DNA of 64,000 bases from a bacterium (GCA_030680695.1 JAUXUT010000149.1:558001-622000); one strand, 5' to 3'; shown: positions 9,145 to 19,561, numbered from the stretch's first letter. Translations and numbers: made by a program. Notes: generated from the sequence alone by a model not told the origin.

Positions 9145-10167
9145 TTATAGGCAACTGCTACAAATTGTTTTTATTCTTTCTGCCGTTTCTTTACGGAAGG
9201 TGTCGGCCTCAGTACGTTTGCCGAAACTTTCTAATCGTGCAGCTGTTTCCTCACCATTCCTTTTCATATGTTCAGCGATTTGGGTGGTATTTACATATTG
9301 ACCGGTCGATATTTTTTCTCGGTGTTTATTTAACTGCCAGAGCTGGCCGGTTTTTTGTTGGAATATGTAACGGTCTATATCATTATCTTCGATTGCTTTT
9401 TTGTACCGGTCGTCATTGGTGAGTTCATATGCCGCCACGAGTGATTTTCTTTTTTCATCATAGGCATTCATGCCACTTTGGATTGCCTGATCGACGTTGA
9501 TCTTAGTTTTAGAGTCCCAATTTAAGATAGAGCTCTGCATTCTTTCTATGTTTGCTTCTGCAAGGGCTTTGGTTCGAATCGTTGATTCCTTAACTATCAA
9601 TTCTGCTCGCTCTGTTTTTAACCGTAATAAGGATGACGAATCTGTGGTGGAGGCAATCTCGGCAGATGCTATTTGTGCGTCATAAGCAGCCATCAGCTCC
9701 TTAAGTTCACGTGAGGTTCTCTGTGCGTCACGAAGCGTTTTTATAGCAGAATCAAGATTTTTTTGCGCAGCAACAAGACCCTGAAGCCTACCCGATCCCC
9801 CAGGAAGTCGAAGATTGAAATTAACCAGGTCTTTGTTGATAGTTTGCAGAATAATGAATGAGGCAAGGATGACACCAAGTCCAAGGAAGGCATTAGTTAT
9901 CCTTTCTTTGGCCGCAGATTTGCTACCAATCGATTCTTGGTACATGTATTCGAAACCGCCCCAGATAATCATGATGACGGCGATCACCGCCCCGATACCG
10001 ATGGCGAGCCCATACACACCGCTTATGACTTTTATTGGGTCTGTTACTGTGCCCTCCTTGAACACTCCTGGTAACGTGGTGAGAGGTTTAAAGTCCTCTG
10101 CATACACAACACCAGCTGAGATGGCGAATGTTGCAAGTACCGACAAAACTAGAGCTTTCTTATTCAT
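9145..10167 (-). CDS. VirB2/TrbC-like pilin domain protein with coiled-coil tail
   Basis: A signal peptide (ending near GVVYAED) is followed by two membrane helices at about residues 50-75 and 90-112 (GAVIAVIMIIWGGFEYM; AFLGLGVILASFIIL), the layout of VirB2/TrbC pilins and of CPR 'pilin' proteins. Unlike ordinary pilins it continues for about 220 residues of charged heptad-like helix, so the product is 340 aa. Its start overlaps the upstream gene by eight bases, indicating translational coupling. The role as subunit of the secretion channel is inferred from topology and neighbours. Confidence 0.6.
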   Translation of the reverse strand: MNKKALVLSVLATFAISAGVVYAEDFKPLTTLPGVFKEGTVTDPIKVISGVYGLAIGIGAVIAVIMIIWGGFEYMYQESIGSKSAAKERITNAFLGLGVILASFIILQTINKDLVNFNLRLPGGSGRLQGLVAAQKNLDSAIKTLRDAQRTSRELKELMAAYDAQIASAEIASTTDSSSLLRLKTERAELIVKESTIRTKALAEANIERMQSSILNWDSKTKINVDQAIQSGMNAYDEKRKSLVAAYELTNDDRYKKAIEDNDIDRYIFQQKTGQLWQLNKHREKISTGQYVNTTQIAEHMKRNGEETAARLESFGKRTEADTFRKETAERIKTICSSCL

Positions 10168-11176
10168 ACCTGATTATTATCGCACTGTTTGCACCCTGCA
10201 GAAGTTTTTGGGAGTTCTGTATCGTGACACCGATTGATGATGCACCCGCTTGCCCTGTTTTTCGCAAGATAACACCACTTCGGTTCTGGAAACTTGGTAC
10301 GGTCTGACCGTTTAGCTTCCATGAGTACGATAGTGCAGCACTATTTCTTACAGGAACCGAGAAAAAATAAGGTTCAGCAACAATTTCAACCTCATCGTTC
10401 ACCAGATTAACAGAACGCAGCAAAGATTTTTCATAAAGCGTTCCATACAAGCCACTATTCTCGTAAAATACGATTTTCGGCACAATTGGGCTTATGGTCA
10501 CACTCCTCCTTGCAACGATGTTGTCGCGAGGAGCGGACACTTCGACCATAATGTCCTCACCAGGACGCAGGTAGCTCGTCTGGGACGTGATAAAAGTGTT
10601 CTTACCGTACCCAGATGCGTTTGCCTGGACCTCGCCGTTCTTACTCCAAGAATATATGAGTTCTTTCGGGTTGATTCTTTTACCAGAGAAATCAACGAAT
10701 TCTGGTAGTGCGATGACTTTGAATGCTCCGTTGTATGAATGAAGAGCCTTACCTTTATAGAAAGGTGGTGTATATGTATCGCTTTCCCATACCAAGGCGA
10801 CATCAGCTGGGCGTATAACAATACTTGTATTGAATGTTCCTGTGCCCACGGTAACGACCGAGACATGGATGGTGCTCATTGACCCAACGCCGCCCGCCCT
10901 AGCCGACAATGATTTGAGGCCGACGCCACGCTGAACTTCTTTACCATCGATGGACCAAACAACAAGGGCCGAATCAAGGCCCATACTGTAGCTCTGTAGG
11001 CGTACATCGAACAACCCGTTTGGCTGAGGTACTTCAGGTATAAGAGATAGCGTAAGTGGATCAGATATACCTGGTATGGTTTGGGCAGACGCCGAAGATG
11101 GCGCGATGATTCCAAAGGCCCAGGTCAGGGCAAGCGAAGCAATTGTACAGGCTATCGCGAGGGTTATGCGAGGCAT
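10160..11176 (-). CDS. Secreted Ig/PKD-like protein of T4SS-like cluster
   Basis: A signal peptide or anchor at residues about 5-32 ends in a SASA-type site before QTIPG. The rest (about 300 aa) is beta-rich with repeated SYSWKLNGQ / YSWSKNGE / VWSIDGK patterns, three times spaced at about 90 residues, resembling PKD/Ig-like modules. ATG at 11176 is preferred because a TATTAT box ends 8 nt upstream. No enzymatic motif is seen. It sits between VirB4 and the pilin-like gene, so a structural surface role is likely. Confidence 0.55.
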   Translation of the reverse strand: MPRITLAIACTIASLALTWAFGIIAPSSASAQTIPGISDPLTLSLIPEVPQPNGLFDVRLQSYSMGLDSALVVWSIDGKEVQRGVGLKSLSARAGGVGSMSTIHVSVVTVGTGTFNTSIVIRPADVALVWESDTYTPPFYKGKALHSYNGAFKVIALPEFVDFSGKRINPKELIYSWSKNGEVQANASGYGKNTFITSQTSYLRPGEDIMVEVSAPRDNIVARRSVTISPIVPKIVFYENSGLYGTLYEKSLLRSVNLVNDEVEIVAEPYFFSVPVRNSAALSYSWKLNGQTVPSFQNRSGVILRKTGQAGASSIGVTIQNSQKLLQGANSAIIIRYE

Positions 11177-11206
11177 ACCCTTTAATAATAACACAGGCGA
11201 CAAGAC

Positions 11207-13006
11207 TTATTGCGATAGTCTTTTAGCTTCCTTGATAGCTAGTATCTGTGAAGGGTCGGATGTTATGATTTGGTCTTCGGTATACGAGGCAATGATCTTT
11301 ATAGCCACGTGTTTAAGGCCAACAAAGAATATTCCCTCCCCCACATCTGATTCGAGTAGAAGGTATTTTTCCTCATCAGTAAGATTGAAGACCTGTTGGA
11401 GCTTGTCTATAGACGACGGGGACTGTTTAAGGAGCACCTGTATGGATGAGTTGGTTATAATCGGCAGTCCATAAGGTGATTTTAAGAAGTCGTCGACATC
11501 TTGGGTGATTGTTGCAAGTCCAAGGAAGTGCTTTCTTCCTCTTTTTGCAAGGCCAAGAAGGAACGAAGCGGTGTCTTCGGATTTCATCATCCACCACGCC
11601 TCGTCGATGACAAGGAGGCGTTTTTTAAGGTTTTTCATGACCGCAGTCTGGATGTATCGCATGACGATGTACATTGCAACTGGTTTGAGGTCGTCTTCCA
11701 TGTCTCGGAGCGAGAAGACAATGAACTTCGAGTTGATATCAACGTTAGTTGGTCTGTTGATAAAGCCGGACCATGTTCCCTTGGTGTATTTGGTGAGGCG
11801 TTGGACGAGCGATTCCCCACCTTCCATGCCCGTCAGAACCAGTTCAAAGTCGGAAAGAAGTGGTGCCTGAGCATTGCTGAAGTCGGAATCTGGGGTGATA
11901 TCTTTTAACGCGTATGTTTCAGTGATAGCACGGTCAATGATCGCATCTTCTTCGGGGGTGAGGCCACCCATCATGATACGAAAGAGACCGACAAGGTTTA
12001 TGATGTTTGATCGTAGAACGTCCGCAGGCGCCTCGTCTTCACGTGGGGTCGGCAGGTCAAACGGATTGATGTGGTGTTCAGAGTTTAGGGATATGTTGAA
12101 GTATTTTCCTCCCGTTGCCTCTGATAGGAACTCATATTCCTTTTCTGGGTCGATGACAATGACTTCGGTGTCGAACATGAGGGTTCGAAGGATTTCTAGT
12201 TTGATCGAATAAGACTTTCCAGATCCAGACTTGGCGAAAGTAATCGAGTTGTAGTTTTCAAGGCTGAATCGGTCGAAGAGCACGAGCGACGAATTGTGAC
12301 GGTTCACACCGTAAAGTATGCCTTTGTCGGAGGTAAGGTCGAACGAGATGAACGGGAACAGGCTTGAAAGAGGGCTAGAATTAAGCTTGGAATGGACCAT
12401 GAGCTCGTCCTTGGCAATCGGGAGGTTGGATTTGTATCCCTGCTCCTGTTGGAAGAGGGCCGGCTTTACATAGACAAGTTTTGATTCAAGCACCGATTTA
12501 ATTTCGGACTCGGTCTTGTCGAGTTCGGCCTCTGAGTCAGCATATATTGTGATGTAAACACCGACATCAAAAAGTTTTTCCTGAGCTTGTTGGAGTTGAT
12601 CGCGGAGCTGTTCCAGATCTTGATATGCGGTGTCGAGCATCGGATCGCGTACAAGACCCTTGCTTTCACGTATAGATATCTGGCTTTGTACCTCGGCGAC
12701 CTTTTTCTGGAACTGACGCAGAACGCGTGCGGTTTCGACCGGATGGACAAATATCGAGATGTTGAAGACTTTGTCGAGATTGATGATAGGGGCGAACCAA
12801 CTTTCGGTGAGGAATCGTGGGTACGAGATTACGAAGAATGATCGTACAATTTTGTCACCCAGGTTCAATTCGCGTGGTGTGACCTTGAGTGCCGAAGGAG
12901 CAATGACGTCTTTCAGTTCAAGTACGCCAGCCTCGTAGATTTCTTGTGGCAACACCGGGGCGATGTTCACCTTGTCCTTCTTTTTGAATATATCGAAAAG
13001 TCCCAT
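11207..13006 (-). CDS. VirB4-family conjugation/secretion ATPase
   Basis: Cytoplasmic motor ATPase of type IV secretion systems. The 599-aa protein has an N-terminal region with a coiled coil (residues about 97-145), Walker A in KSGSGKSYS (G261-S265), a Walker B stretch LLVIDEAWWMM near residue 445 and the VirB4 C-terminal motifs (AKRGRKHFLGLATITQDVDDF). The preceding gene encodes a TraC/VirB4 N-terminal-like domain, so the usual VirB4 appears split over two genes. A TACAAT box lies 8 nt before the ATG. Confidence 0.9.
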   Translation of the reverse strand: MGLFDIFKKKDKVNIAPVLPQEIYEAGVLELKDVIAPSALKVTPRELNLGDKIVRSFFVISYPRFLTESWFAPIINLDKVFNISIFVHPVETARVLRQFQKKVAEVQSQISIRESKGLVRDPMLDTAYQDLEQLRDQLQQAQEKLFDVGVYITIYADSEAELDKTESEIKSVLESKLVYVKPALFQQEQGYKSNLPIAKDELMVHSKLNSSPLSSLFPFISFDLTSDKGILYGVNRHNSSLVLFDRFSLENYNSITFAKSGSGKSYSIKLEILRTLMFDTEVIVIDPEKEYEFLSEATGGKYFNISLNSEHHINPFDLPTPREDEAPADVLRSNIINLVGLFRIMMGGLTPEEDAIIDRAITETYALKDITPDSDFSNAQAPLLSDFELVLTGMEGGESLVQRLTKYTKGTWSGFINRPTNVDINSKFIVFSLRDMEDDLKPVAMYIVMRYIQTAVMKNLKKRLLVIDEAWWMMKSEDTASFLLGLAKRGRKHFLGLATITQDVDDFLKSPYGLPIITNSSIQVLLKQSPSSIDKLQQVFNLTDEEKYLLLESDVGEGIFFVGLKHVAIKIIASYTEDQIITSDPSQILAIKEAKRLSQ

Positions 13007-13025
13007 GGAAGTTTATTGTAATACG

Positions 13026-13661
13026 TTATGAAAGTGGTATTGGCTTCTCTGTATCACCAGGATTGAATATCTTATAGAAGAGCTCGACGATTTCTTCCGT
13101 TCCAAGTTCGACTGATCTAACACCGCAACGCACAAGGCCCTGGGCCACAACCCCAACACGCTGCTCGAGCTGGCTTCGATGTTCCTCGAATTGGGCAAGA
13201 CGGTCTTCTGCGCCCTGGGCCTGGGTTTTCTTTTTGCCGAGGACGCTCGAAATACCACCTGTCGTTATAACGGCCGGACTGTATGGCACGACCACAAAGA
13301 ATGTTTTGGTCATGATGTTTGAATTCTCAGTGAATTTCTTTATGAACTCTATGTATTCACGGGTCTGCATTTTCATGATGTCGGAAACCTGTTCTTTGAG
13401 GCGTCCTTCAAGTAACGCTATGTATGGCCGTATGTCTAACTTTCTCGATTGGATGAAGATTTGCACCGAAAAGTCGAGTGAGTTGAGGAAGTTCTGGAAC
13501 TGATAGATGATTGACTGCTGTTCTTCGGCCGATTTAAGGGCGAAGTTAAGAGATGAGGCCATAACAATCGACCTCAGGGAATTATCCTTGAGGATAACCA
13601 CCCCCTGCCTTATTTCCTTGATGGGGACGAATTCTTGAGTTGTCTTTGCGTTGATGGCCAT
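13026..13661 (-). CDS. TraC/VirB4 N-terminal-like domain protein
   Basis: A 211-residue protein resembling the N-terminal TraC-like domain of VirB4 ATPases (opening FVPIKEIRQGVVILKDNSLR, then NFLNSLDFSVQIFIQSRKLD). It lacks Walker motifs. It lies 19 bases upstream of the VirB4 ATPase gene on the same strand and is probably its partner subunit. The C-terminal 60 residues include a helical AQFEEHRSQLEQRVGVVAQGL segment. No signal peptide is visible. Confidence 0.75.
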   Translation of the reverse strand: MAINAKTTQEFVPIKEIRQGVVILKDNSLRSIVMASSLNFALKSAEEQQSIIYQFQNFLNSLDFSVQIFIQSRKLDIRPYIALLEGRLKEQVSDIMKMQTREYIEFIKKFTENSNIMTKTFFVVVPYSPAVITTGGISSVLGKKKTQAQGAEDRLAQFEEHRSQLEQRVGVVAQGLVRCGVRSVELGTEEIVELFYKIFNPGDTEKPIPLS

Positions 13662-13685
13662 GATGCGTCTCGACCATTATACGTC

Positions 13686-14123
13686 CTAAAAGGTTTTCTT
13701 GCCTGCCTGGTTTTGGGCCGGATTCTGGCTTTGTTTGATGTCGAGTGACCAGGTTAGGTCTTTGAGCTTGCTGTCAGAGAGTTTTGGCACATAGAAATCA
13801 GGAGCCACAGTCGGGGCCTCTTCCCTTGTTTCGATCGGCTTGTTTACCTTCTTCCAAATGTACAATTTGTCTCCAAACGCGTATGTAAATGCAGATTCCA
13901 CCACATTTATGAACGGTTTGTTGTTAATCTTGTAAAAAGCCAAAGCCGCAGCGAAAGCCATTATCGGAAGAATGAAAATGACGCTTATGAAAAGGTTGCC
14001 GATGAGGGTATATACAACAAAAGAAAGGCCTGCCCCGCCGACGAGGTATATGAACTGTTTTATCGTGAGGGGGCCAAATATCTTGTCTTCAACCTCTATG
14101 AATTGGGGTACCTGGAATCTCAT
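13686..14123 (-). CDS. PrgI family membrane protein
   Basis: A 145-residue protein with the PrgI (PF12666) layout: a start MRFQVPQFIEVEDKIFGPLTIKQF, two adjacent membrane helices (residues about 24-65), then NNKPFINVVESAFTYAFG..LYIWKK. PrgI proteins are VirB3-like inner-membrane components of Gram-positive conjugation systems. It is located between the TraC-like gene and a small acidic protein gene, the usual CPR arrangement. Confidence 0.88.
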   Translation of the reverse strand: MRFQVPQFIEVEDKIFGPLTIKQFIYLVGGAGLSFVVYTLIGNLFISVIFILPIMAFAAALAFYKINNKPFINVVESAFTYAFGDKLYIWKKVNKPIETREEAPTVAPDFYVPKLSDSKLKDLTWSLDIKQSQNPAQNQAGKKTF

Positions 14124-14127
14124 GAGT

Positions 14128-14559
14128 TTATTGGATTGGTTCTCGATATGGGTCCACGGTCGTTTTCTTTGTTGGCATGTTTACCGGCTCAGTTAACTTA
14201 CCTTCGATGAAGTCGTGGGCGATGGCATGGTCATCAGCCGGTGGTGTCATCACAGGATGAACAGCCGGCGTCGGATTTTCTATTTCGGCGAGGATGTCTT
14301 CTTTAGCCATACTGTTGACTCTTTGTGAACTTTCAACAACTGATTTTCTAGCCGGAATAAATATTTCAACATTTATATCGGTGGTAAGGTCGATAGCGTC
14401 TTCAGCTGATAGGTTAAGATGGTCCTCGATTATCGAGATGAAGTCATCACTCTGGCTTTGACCAGATATAACTTTATCTACTTCCTCAGCCAGCACGCCG
14501 AGTTGATCGATGTGTAGTCCGAATTTATCACCAATTTTTTTTAAGGTTGGGTTATCCAT
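14128..14559 (-). CDS. Small acidic cytosolic protein of T4SS-like cluster
   Basis: 143 residues, no membrane segment or signal peptide. The first 60 residues are helical and acidic (KKIGDKFGLHIDQLG..EEVDKVISG), the C-terminal half is Pro/Thr-rich and probably disordered. No family recognised. It lies between VirB6-like and PrgI genes with two- and four-base gaps, so it is almost certainly co-translated with them; a chaperone or adaptor role is conceivable but only guessed from position. Confidence 0.55.
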   Translation of the reverse strand: MDNPTLKKIGDKFGLHIDQLGVLAEEVDKVISGQSQSDDFISIIEDHLNLSAEDAIDLTTDINVEIFIPARKSVVESSQRVNSMAKEDILAEIENPTPAVHPVMTPPADDHAIAHDFIEGKLTEPVNMPTKKTTVDPYREPIQ

Positions 14560-14561
14560 GC

Positions 14562-16928
14562 TTAGGTATATTGCTCATCATCATCTTCTGCGTCTGCATC
14601 TGGGCCAGCAGGTGTTGTTGGGGTAGCTGATTTTGGTTCCCTTCCCCCCCTTTTACCCTTTTTACCCTTTTGTTTGTTGCCTTCGATTGAATCAAATTCA
14701 TCCTGTTCTTTTTTTAGCTCAGCTTTCTTTTTTTGAAGTTCAGCTGCAAGACCATCTTTACCGTCTGTTCGAGGCCTAAAACCCTTATCAACGACTTGCT
14801 TGCCAGAGGCATCAAGTACAGGTTTTCCGTTGTCCGTTCTCGGCTTTTCATAGTATTCATGACCGATTCTGTCCTTTCTGATTATATCTCCAATAGAGTC
14901 GGTGTCGCCCTTCTCTGATTTTAACATCGCTTGTTTTTTGGTCACCACATCAGTCATACCCATAACCCTTCCAATCCTTTCATCTTGGTGTTTTTTGTAC
15001 TTTGAGTAGCTATTTATTTTCTTTGCCTCGCTCCTTATTTTATCTTTCTCGGCCTGCGTCATCTTTCCTGTTTCTCTGTCGACTTGTCCCATTAGGGCGG
15101 CGGTTTCTTCTGGTGATTCGGCAGAATTAGCTTTGTGTAGCAATGCGGCTACCTTATTTTTCTTCATCATGCTCTCAAGTTCATTCTGCATACGTATTTT
15201 TTCTAGCCTAAGTGCCGCATTCATCTTATCCACATCATCTGTCTTGGCGGCATTTTCAAGGTGGGCCATCGCGATTTGCTCGGCAATGATCTGGTTGCTT
15301 ATACCAGTACTTGCTTTCTTAGCATCCTCAACATTAGCCTTTCTGTACGCGGCATGTGCGTTATCAGTTATATCTTCGAAGGCGCTCGAATATCCCTTAC
15401 CGGCGACGCCGGCGTTCATTGCTTTGTAAATAGAATCATCCTGGCGCATAGCTGCATAGCGGGCCCTGTTCTCTTCACCAGCCTTTCCTTTACCGAGATT
15501 CTTTTCTGCCCACTCCTTCTCTTTTTCCTTGAAATCTTCGACACCTGATTTAAATCCACCCTCCTCAATTTTACCAACCTTAGTTGCATCAAGTTTCACA
15601 CCGGCTATATCTAGCTTTCCTCCGAGGGCACCCATCATGCTGCCGCCCGCTGTTGTTTTGCGTGCGTCAAAACTCGAAGATGCCATTTTGTTGGTCGCAG
15701 CAAGCTGCATTCTTCCCGCAAAGCCCCTCATACCGCCTTCGGCCGCTTTAGCCTGCAGGGCACCCATAGACTCTTTGTCTTGGGTGTAATTGAACGCTCT
15801 GCGTCCAATGGTTTGTCTTCCGAATGCACCACCAAGACCAGCTATACCTCCGACGGCGATGCCGGTCGCATTCTTTGCTATGTTTGCGATAGAGCTACCG
15901 ATCTCACCACTATTATCTTTGGCCACCTGAAGAGCTTTGAGCAGCATCATAATTATGATGATGAATATGACGTAGTTGACCGGTGTGAATTCTGTGCTCG
16001 CGGCGTCATTACCGAAGACAAGTGCGTCGAATCGATCGACCATGAAAAGGGTTATGTATAGGAATAGGAAGAACATTGGCAGCATCATGAGCTGCTTAAG
16101 CATCTCGTCCCACCACTTCCCTGCTTGTTTACTATAATCACCTAATGAGAAGAAAGGTCCAGTGAACCCTATCGGTGCGGTAATGAGGAGTATCATGAAC
16201 GCTACAATACGGCCGACAATAAGGAAGACCATATGGAAGAATACATATATCGCAACACAGATTAGAGCAAATAGAAGTACACCTTGGGTGAAGGACTGCA
16301 AAGAGAAAGACTTCATGCTAAAGAAATCACTAAGGCTTGTCCCTGGCCCACCTGAAGTTTGCGTGAGTTTTTCCATCTGGAGTGTTGCACGTACCGACGA
16401 GCTCATACTCGATCCATCGCCGAGATTTTTTATGCCTTGCACGAGCCACGCGGTGACAACGTTGCTTGTGTCGATCATTATTTTCGTAAAGAAAAGGCTG
16501 AAGTTGAGGAGCAGTGCTGCCATAAGAACACCAGCGATGGTTCTTTTCACCGAAGCGAGGTTTCCGATATTGAGAATAGTTTTTATACCCTCATAGATAA
16601 GTATGAAGATAAAGATCATGTTCGCGAGATCGCGTACAATGCTCCAGGTGATTCCTATGGCTTCTGAATTATAAAAACTCGGGTCGAGTGATAGTGAAAC
16701 AGCGGTGTCGATAATGAGACCGAGGAGTTGCAAAATCAAGCCGCCAATTGGTATGAGCACCCACCAGAATATTTTTCCGATAAGTCCATAGAAAATATCA
16801 ATACCACCAGTTAGGAGGCTCAGGGCAGCATCGGCAACTTGGGCGTTAGCCTGATGTGGCGCGAAGAAAACACCCGCAGCGACAAGGATGGTCGTTATAA
16901 GGAAAAATTGAGAGACGAGCTTTCTCAT
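14562..16928 (-). CDS. VirB6/TrbL-like polytopic membrane protein with long charged tail
   Basis: 788 residues. After a signal-like segment, residues about 30-350 contain around seven hydrophobic helices with the TrbL/VirB6-type tryptophan-rich central region (GKWWDEMLKQLMMLPMFFLF). The last 420 residues are hydrophilic, Ala/Lys/Glu-rich and helical, with a Gly/Ala-rich hinge (GIAGLGGAFGRQ), ending in a basic then acidic tail. Members form the inner-membrane channel of T4SS. TACAAT ends 7 nt before the ATG, giving a leaderless start for the block of downstream genes. Confidence 0.8.
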   Translation of the reverse strand: MRKLVSQFFLITTILVAAGVFFAPHQANAQVADAALSLLTGGIDIFYGLIGKIFWWVLIPIGGLILQLLGLIIDTAVSLSLDPSFYNSEAIGITWSIVRDLANMIFIFILIYEGIKTILNIGNLASVKRTIAGVLMAALLLNFSLFFTKIMIDTSNVVTAWLVQGIKNLGDGSSMSSSVRATLQMEKLTQTSGGPGTSLSDFFSMKSFSLQSFTQGVLLFALICVAIYVFFHMVFLIVGRIVAFMILLITAPIGFTGPFFSLGDYSKQAGKWWDEMLKQLMMLPMFFLFLYITLFMVDRFDALVFGNDAASTEFTPVNYVIFIIIIMMLLKALQVAKDNSGEIGSSIANIAKNATGIAVGGIAGLGGAFGRQTIGRRAFNYTQDKESMGALQAKAAEGGMRGFAGRMQLAATNKMASSSFDARKTTAGGSMMGALGGKLDIAGVKLDATKVGKIEEGGFKSGVEDFKEKEKEWAEKNLGKGKAGEENRARYAAMRQDDSIYKAMNAGVAGKGYSSAFEDITDNAHAAYRKANVEDAKKASTGISNQIIAEQIAMAHLENAAKTDDVDKMNAALRLEKIRMQNELESMMKKNKVAALLHKANSAESPEETAALMGQVDRETGKMTQAEKDKIRSEAKKINSYSKYKKHQDERIGRVMGMTDVVTKKQAMLKSEKGDTDSIGDIIRKDRIGHEYYEKPRTDNGKPVLDASGKQVVDKGFRPRTDGKDGLAAELQKKKAELKKEQDEFDSIEGNKQKGKKGKRGGREPKSATPTTPAGPDADAEDDDEQYT

Positions 16929-17023
16929 CCCTAATATTGTACTACAAAATTAAAGTCTGGTGTAAGTAGTCTACTTGGCCTGTCTAAAAAACGGTCAATG
17001 AGCGTCCCAACCCATATCGATCA

Positions 17024-19543
17024 TTATCGAATTAATACGGGAATTGGTTTAATATTCTGTGAAGAGAAATCAAAAGCGATACCAGATAGACCACCACCAC
17101 CATAAGAGCTGGTTTGAGCGACTAAGCCACTGCCCCCAGGTTGAACCTGAACAACAGCCGGCACGGTGAACTTAATCGTTCCCACCGAAAGCACCGCACC
17201 ATCAGATCCTTTGGCGGTTACACGTGTTGTGTACGACGCACCAGGCGGCAGGGTTTTGAGTTGGCCAGTGAGAATGATTCTAGAATCATGGCTTGGCCCA
17301 GTCGAGACACCAGTGAAAGTTATACTGCTATTTGATGCTGGTTGGAAATTACGCGTTACACCATTCTGCTTCATGCTGATGGTGATTTGAGAAAATGCAT
17401 CATCAAATGTTACTGGCTGTCCCGTTGATGATTCGAATGCGACCTCGAGAGATCCGATACTCCTATCTGCGGGTGAACTCACGCTTATTTCAGCACCGAA
17501 CACATCACCGGATTTGGCGGTACCGGTTTGGCTGGCCACAGTCACTGGGCTATTTGGATCGTTATTGGTCGAAGAAGATTGGCTTGGAGAGTCAGGTTTC
17601 TGGTTCGTGGCCGTTCCAGTTGTTGATGCCGCCCCCATGACTTCTATAACCTCAACCTCTGCGAGTTCGAGTGGTCTGTAACACGAAGCATTTCCACTAT
17701 AACTTTGGTAATGCTCGTTACATGACTTTACCGCAGCGTTTTTTTGTATTCTAATTGCGGATGCATTCTGATTTACTGGAACAACGATTGGGTTATTTGT
17801 TTGACCACCGTCAATTACCGAACTCAACCAGACTTCCCCAGCAGAAGTCTTGGCCGATATGGTGAACATGCCCAGGCTGTCGGCCCCAGATTTATCTGAC
17901 ACTTTCCAGATTCGAATTTCTTGTATTTTTCTGGTCTGTCCAAGGTTCACTTCCCACCACGGATTTGCATCGTCCTCGTATGTTGATGATCCTTTCACAT
18001 ACTGATTGGTTTGTGTAATTCCATCTACGGCGCCACCAGGATTCGTGCCCGATGATTGGCTTGTTGGTTTAAGTAATGCGGCGTTTGCCGTGGCGTTGCC
18101 AGAACTAAACGCGCTTACAAGGGACGCCTGTTGTTGGCTTTGTTGGTTGGTACTTGCAGTTATACCCGCATTCGCCGCTTCGTTTATGTTCCGTATGTTC
18201 GGATTAGATTCGCTGGTGAAAAGACCTTGTGCCTCGCCTATGCTACCGATTCGGTAATCATCGAGCTCTGTGCCAGCACCGATATCAGTAGATGCTGGAA
18301 GCGCTGTTCCATAGTATTGGGCGCGATAACGATCGAGATACGTCGGACCGCTCGTCGAACGTTTTTTAGACAGGCCAAGTAGGCCGCTTGCACCTGAAAT
18401 GGCTTTCTGCGCAATTTGGTTGAGGGTTGCGGCGATAACATGGTCTATTTCGGTCGCAACAGCAGACTGAATTTCAGATTGACCAAGCACAGAGCTCAAT
18501 TTATCAGCAATGATTTTACCAGGAGTTTTTGTGGTCATCTTACCGGGCTTACATTGAGGCTTGGAGTCAAAATTGCTGGTAAACTCAGATAATGTTGCGG
18601 GGCTGGCATTGAAACTAGTTTCAGACGCAAGATAGTTTGTTAGGTTCTCATCCATAATCTGTTGTGATGTAATTGCAACAGAGAACGGATTGATGGACGC
18701 AGTACCTACTGAAGGATTACTGATGTTTGCATTTGAAGCCGCAACCGTACGAGCCCGCGCCTCGCCCGCGCTCTCATATTCATCGCATGTGTCGAAGTTC
18801 AAAAATCCCGATCCAATTGTGATTTTTTTCTCTTGTATATTTTTTGCACGCCCCGCTCTTTGGGCTAGTTCTGATTCCGCGACTAGGTAAGCACCATATA
18901 CATTGTTTGTTGGCCTGGCGGTCAGACTTAGCCAATTATCCCAACCGGCACCACCGTTGTTTTGTACAAAGTTTTCGATATTGTCACCGATTTTGCTAAG
19001 GGTACAAGTAATTCTATCTTGAAACGGGCGGCTGTATTTGAGGGCGAGCTCAAGGCGAATTTTGAAAGAAAAGTCTTTACAAAGGAAGCCGAGCTCCGTT
19101 CCTTCGATAAATGTACCCATTACCTGGTCAGCAGCATTAAGGAGGGTTCCCTCAAAATCGGTGACAAACAAAGGTTTACCCTCAAAGCCGCTGTTCACCC
19201 AGTTCACAACACTTGCACCGATATTACGTATAAGCGCAATAACAAGGGCTTGCCCAAGAGGTTTTAATATACACGTAGTAAGCGTATTTGTATTTACACT
19301 TCCCCCTGAGAAGATGTCGCCCAAGAATCGGCCAACGTTGGCAGATGGAACGCCCACAGCTTCTTGGACTGAACCAGGGGCTTGTGTGGCGGCGGATGTG
19401 GTAAAGGCCGCGGCGCATGCGGCAACTGTTCCAGACTGGGCCGATACCTGGCGGGGCTGAGCAAGAAGGCCTGCTGGGACCATCAAAGACGCGATGATTG
19501 CGAAACAGATTACGTGCGCTGATAGATTTTTCATGAAGCTCAT
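17024..19543 (-). CDS. Secreted protein with F5/8 type C (discoidin) domain
   Basis: 839 residues with a signal peptide (cleavage near LLAQPRQVSAQ). The first 450 residues are helical with conserved cysteines and are typical of large proteins beside CPR T4SS genes. Residues about 505-635 resemble a discoidin/F5-8C carbohydrate-binding domain (KPTSQSS.....GAVDG, WWEVNLGQTRKIQEIRIW, ELAEVEVIE). The C-terminus is a Ser/Thr linker plus one Ig-like domain. The combination suggests a cell-surface adhesin presented by the apparatus. TATAAT ends 10 nt before the start. Confidence 0.75.
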   Translation of the reverse strand: MSFMKNLSAHVICFAIIASLMVPAGLLAQPRQVSAQSGTVAACAAAFTTSAATQAPGSVQEAVGVPSANVGRFLGDIFSGGSVNTNTLTTCILKPLGQALVIALIRNIGASVVNWVNSGFEGKPLFVTDFEGTLLNAADQVMGTFIEGTELGFLCKDFSFKIRLELALKYSRPFQDRITCTLSKIGDNIENFVQNNGGAGWDNWLSLTARPTNNVYGAYLVAESELAQRAGRAKNIQEKKITIGSGFLNFDTCDEYESAGEARARTVAASNANISNPSVGTASINPFSVAITSQQIMDENLTNYLASETSFNASPATLSEFTSNFDSKPQCKPGKMTTKTPGKIIADKLSSVLGQSEIQSAVATEIDHVIAATLNQIAQKAISGASGLLGLSKKRSTSGPTYLDRYRAQYYGTALPASTDIGAGTELDDYRIGSIGEAQGLFTSESNPNIRNINEAANAGITASTNQQSQQQASLVSAFSSGNATANAALLKPTSQSSGTNPGGAVDGITQTNQYVKGSSTYEDDANPWWEVNLGQTRKIQEIRIWKVSDKSGADSLGMFTISAKTSAGEVWLSSVIDGGQTNNPIVVPVNQNASAIRIQKNAAVKSCNEHYQSYSGNASCYRPLELAEVEVIEVMGAASTTGTATNQKPDSPSQSSSTNNDPNSPVTVASQTGTAKSGDVFGAEISVSSPADRSIGSLEVAFESSTGQPVTFDDAFSQITISMKQNGVTRNFQPASNSSITFTGVSTGPSHDSRIILTGQLKTLPPGASYTTRVTAKGSDGAVLSVGTIKFTVPAVVQVQPGGSGLVAQTSSYGGGGLSGIAFDFSSQNIKPIPVLIR

Positions 19544-19561
19544 GTTGGAATCAATTATAAC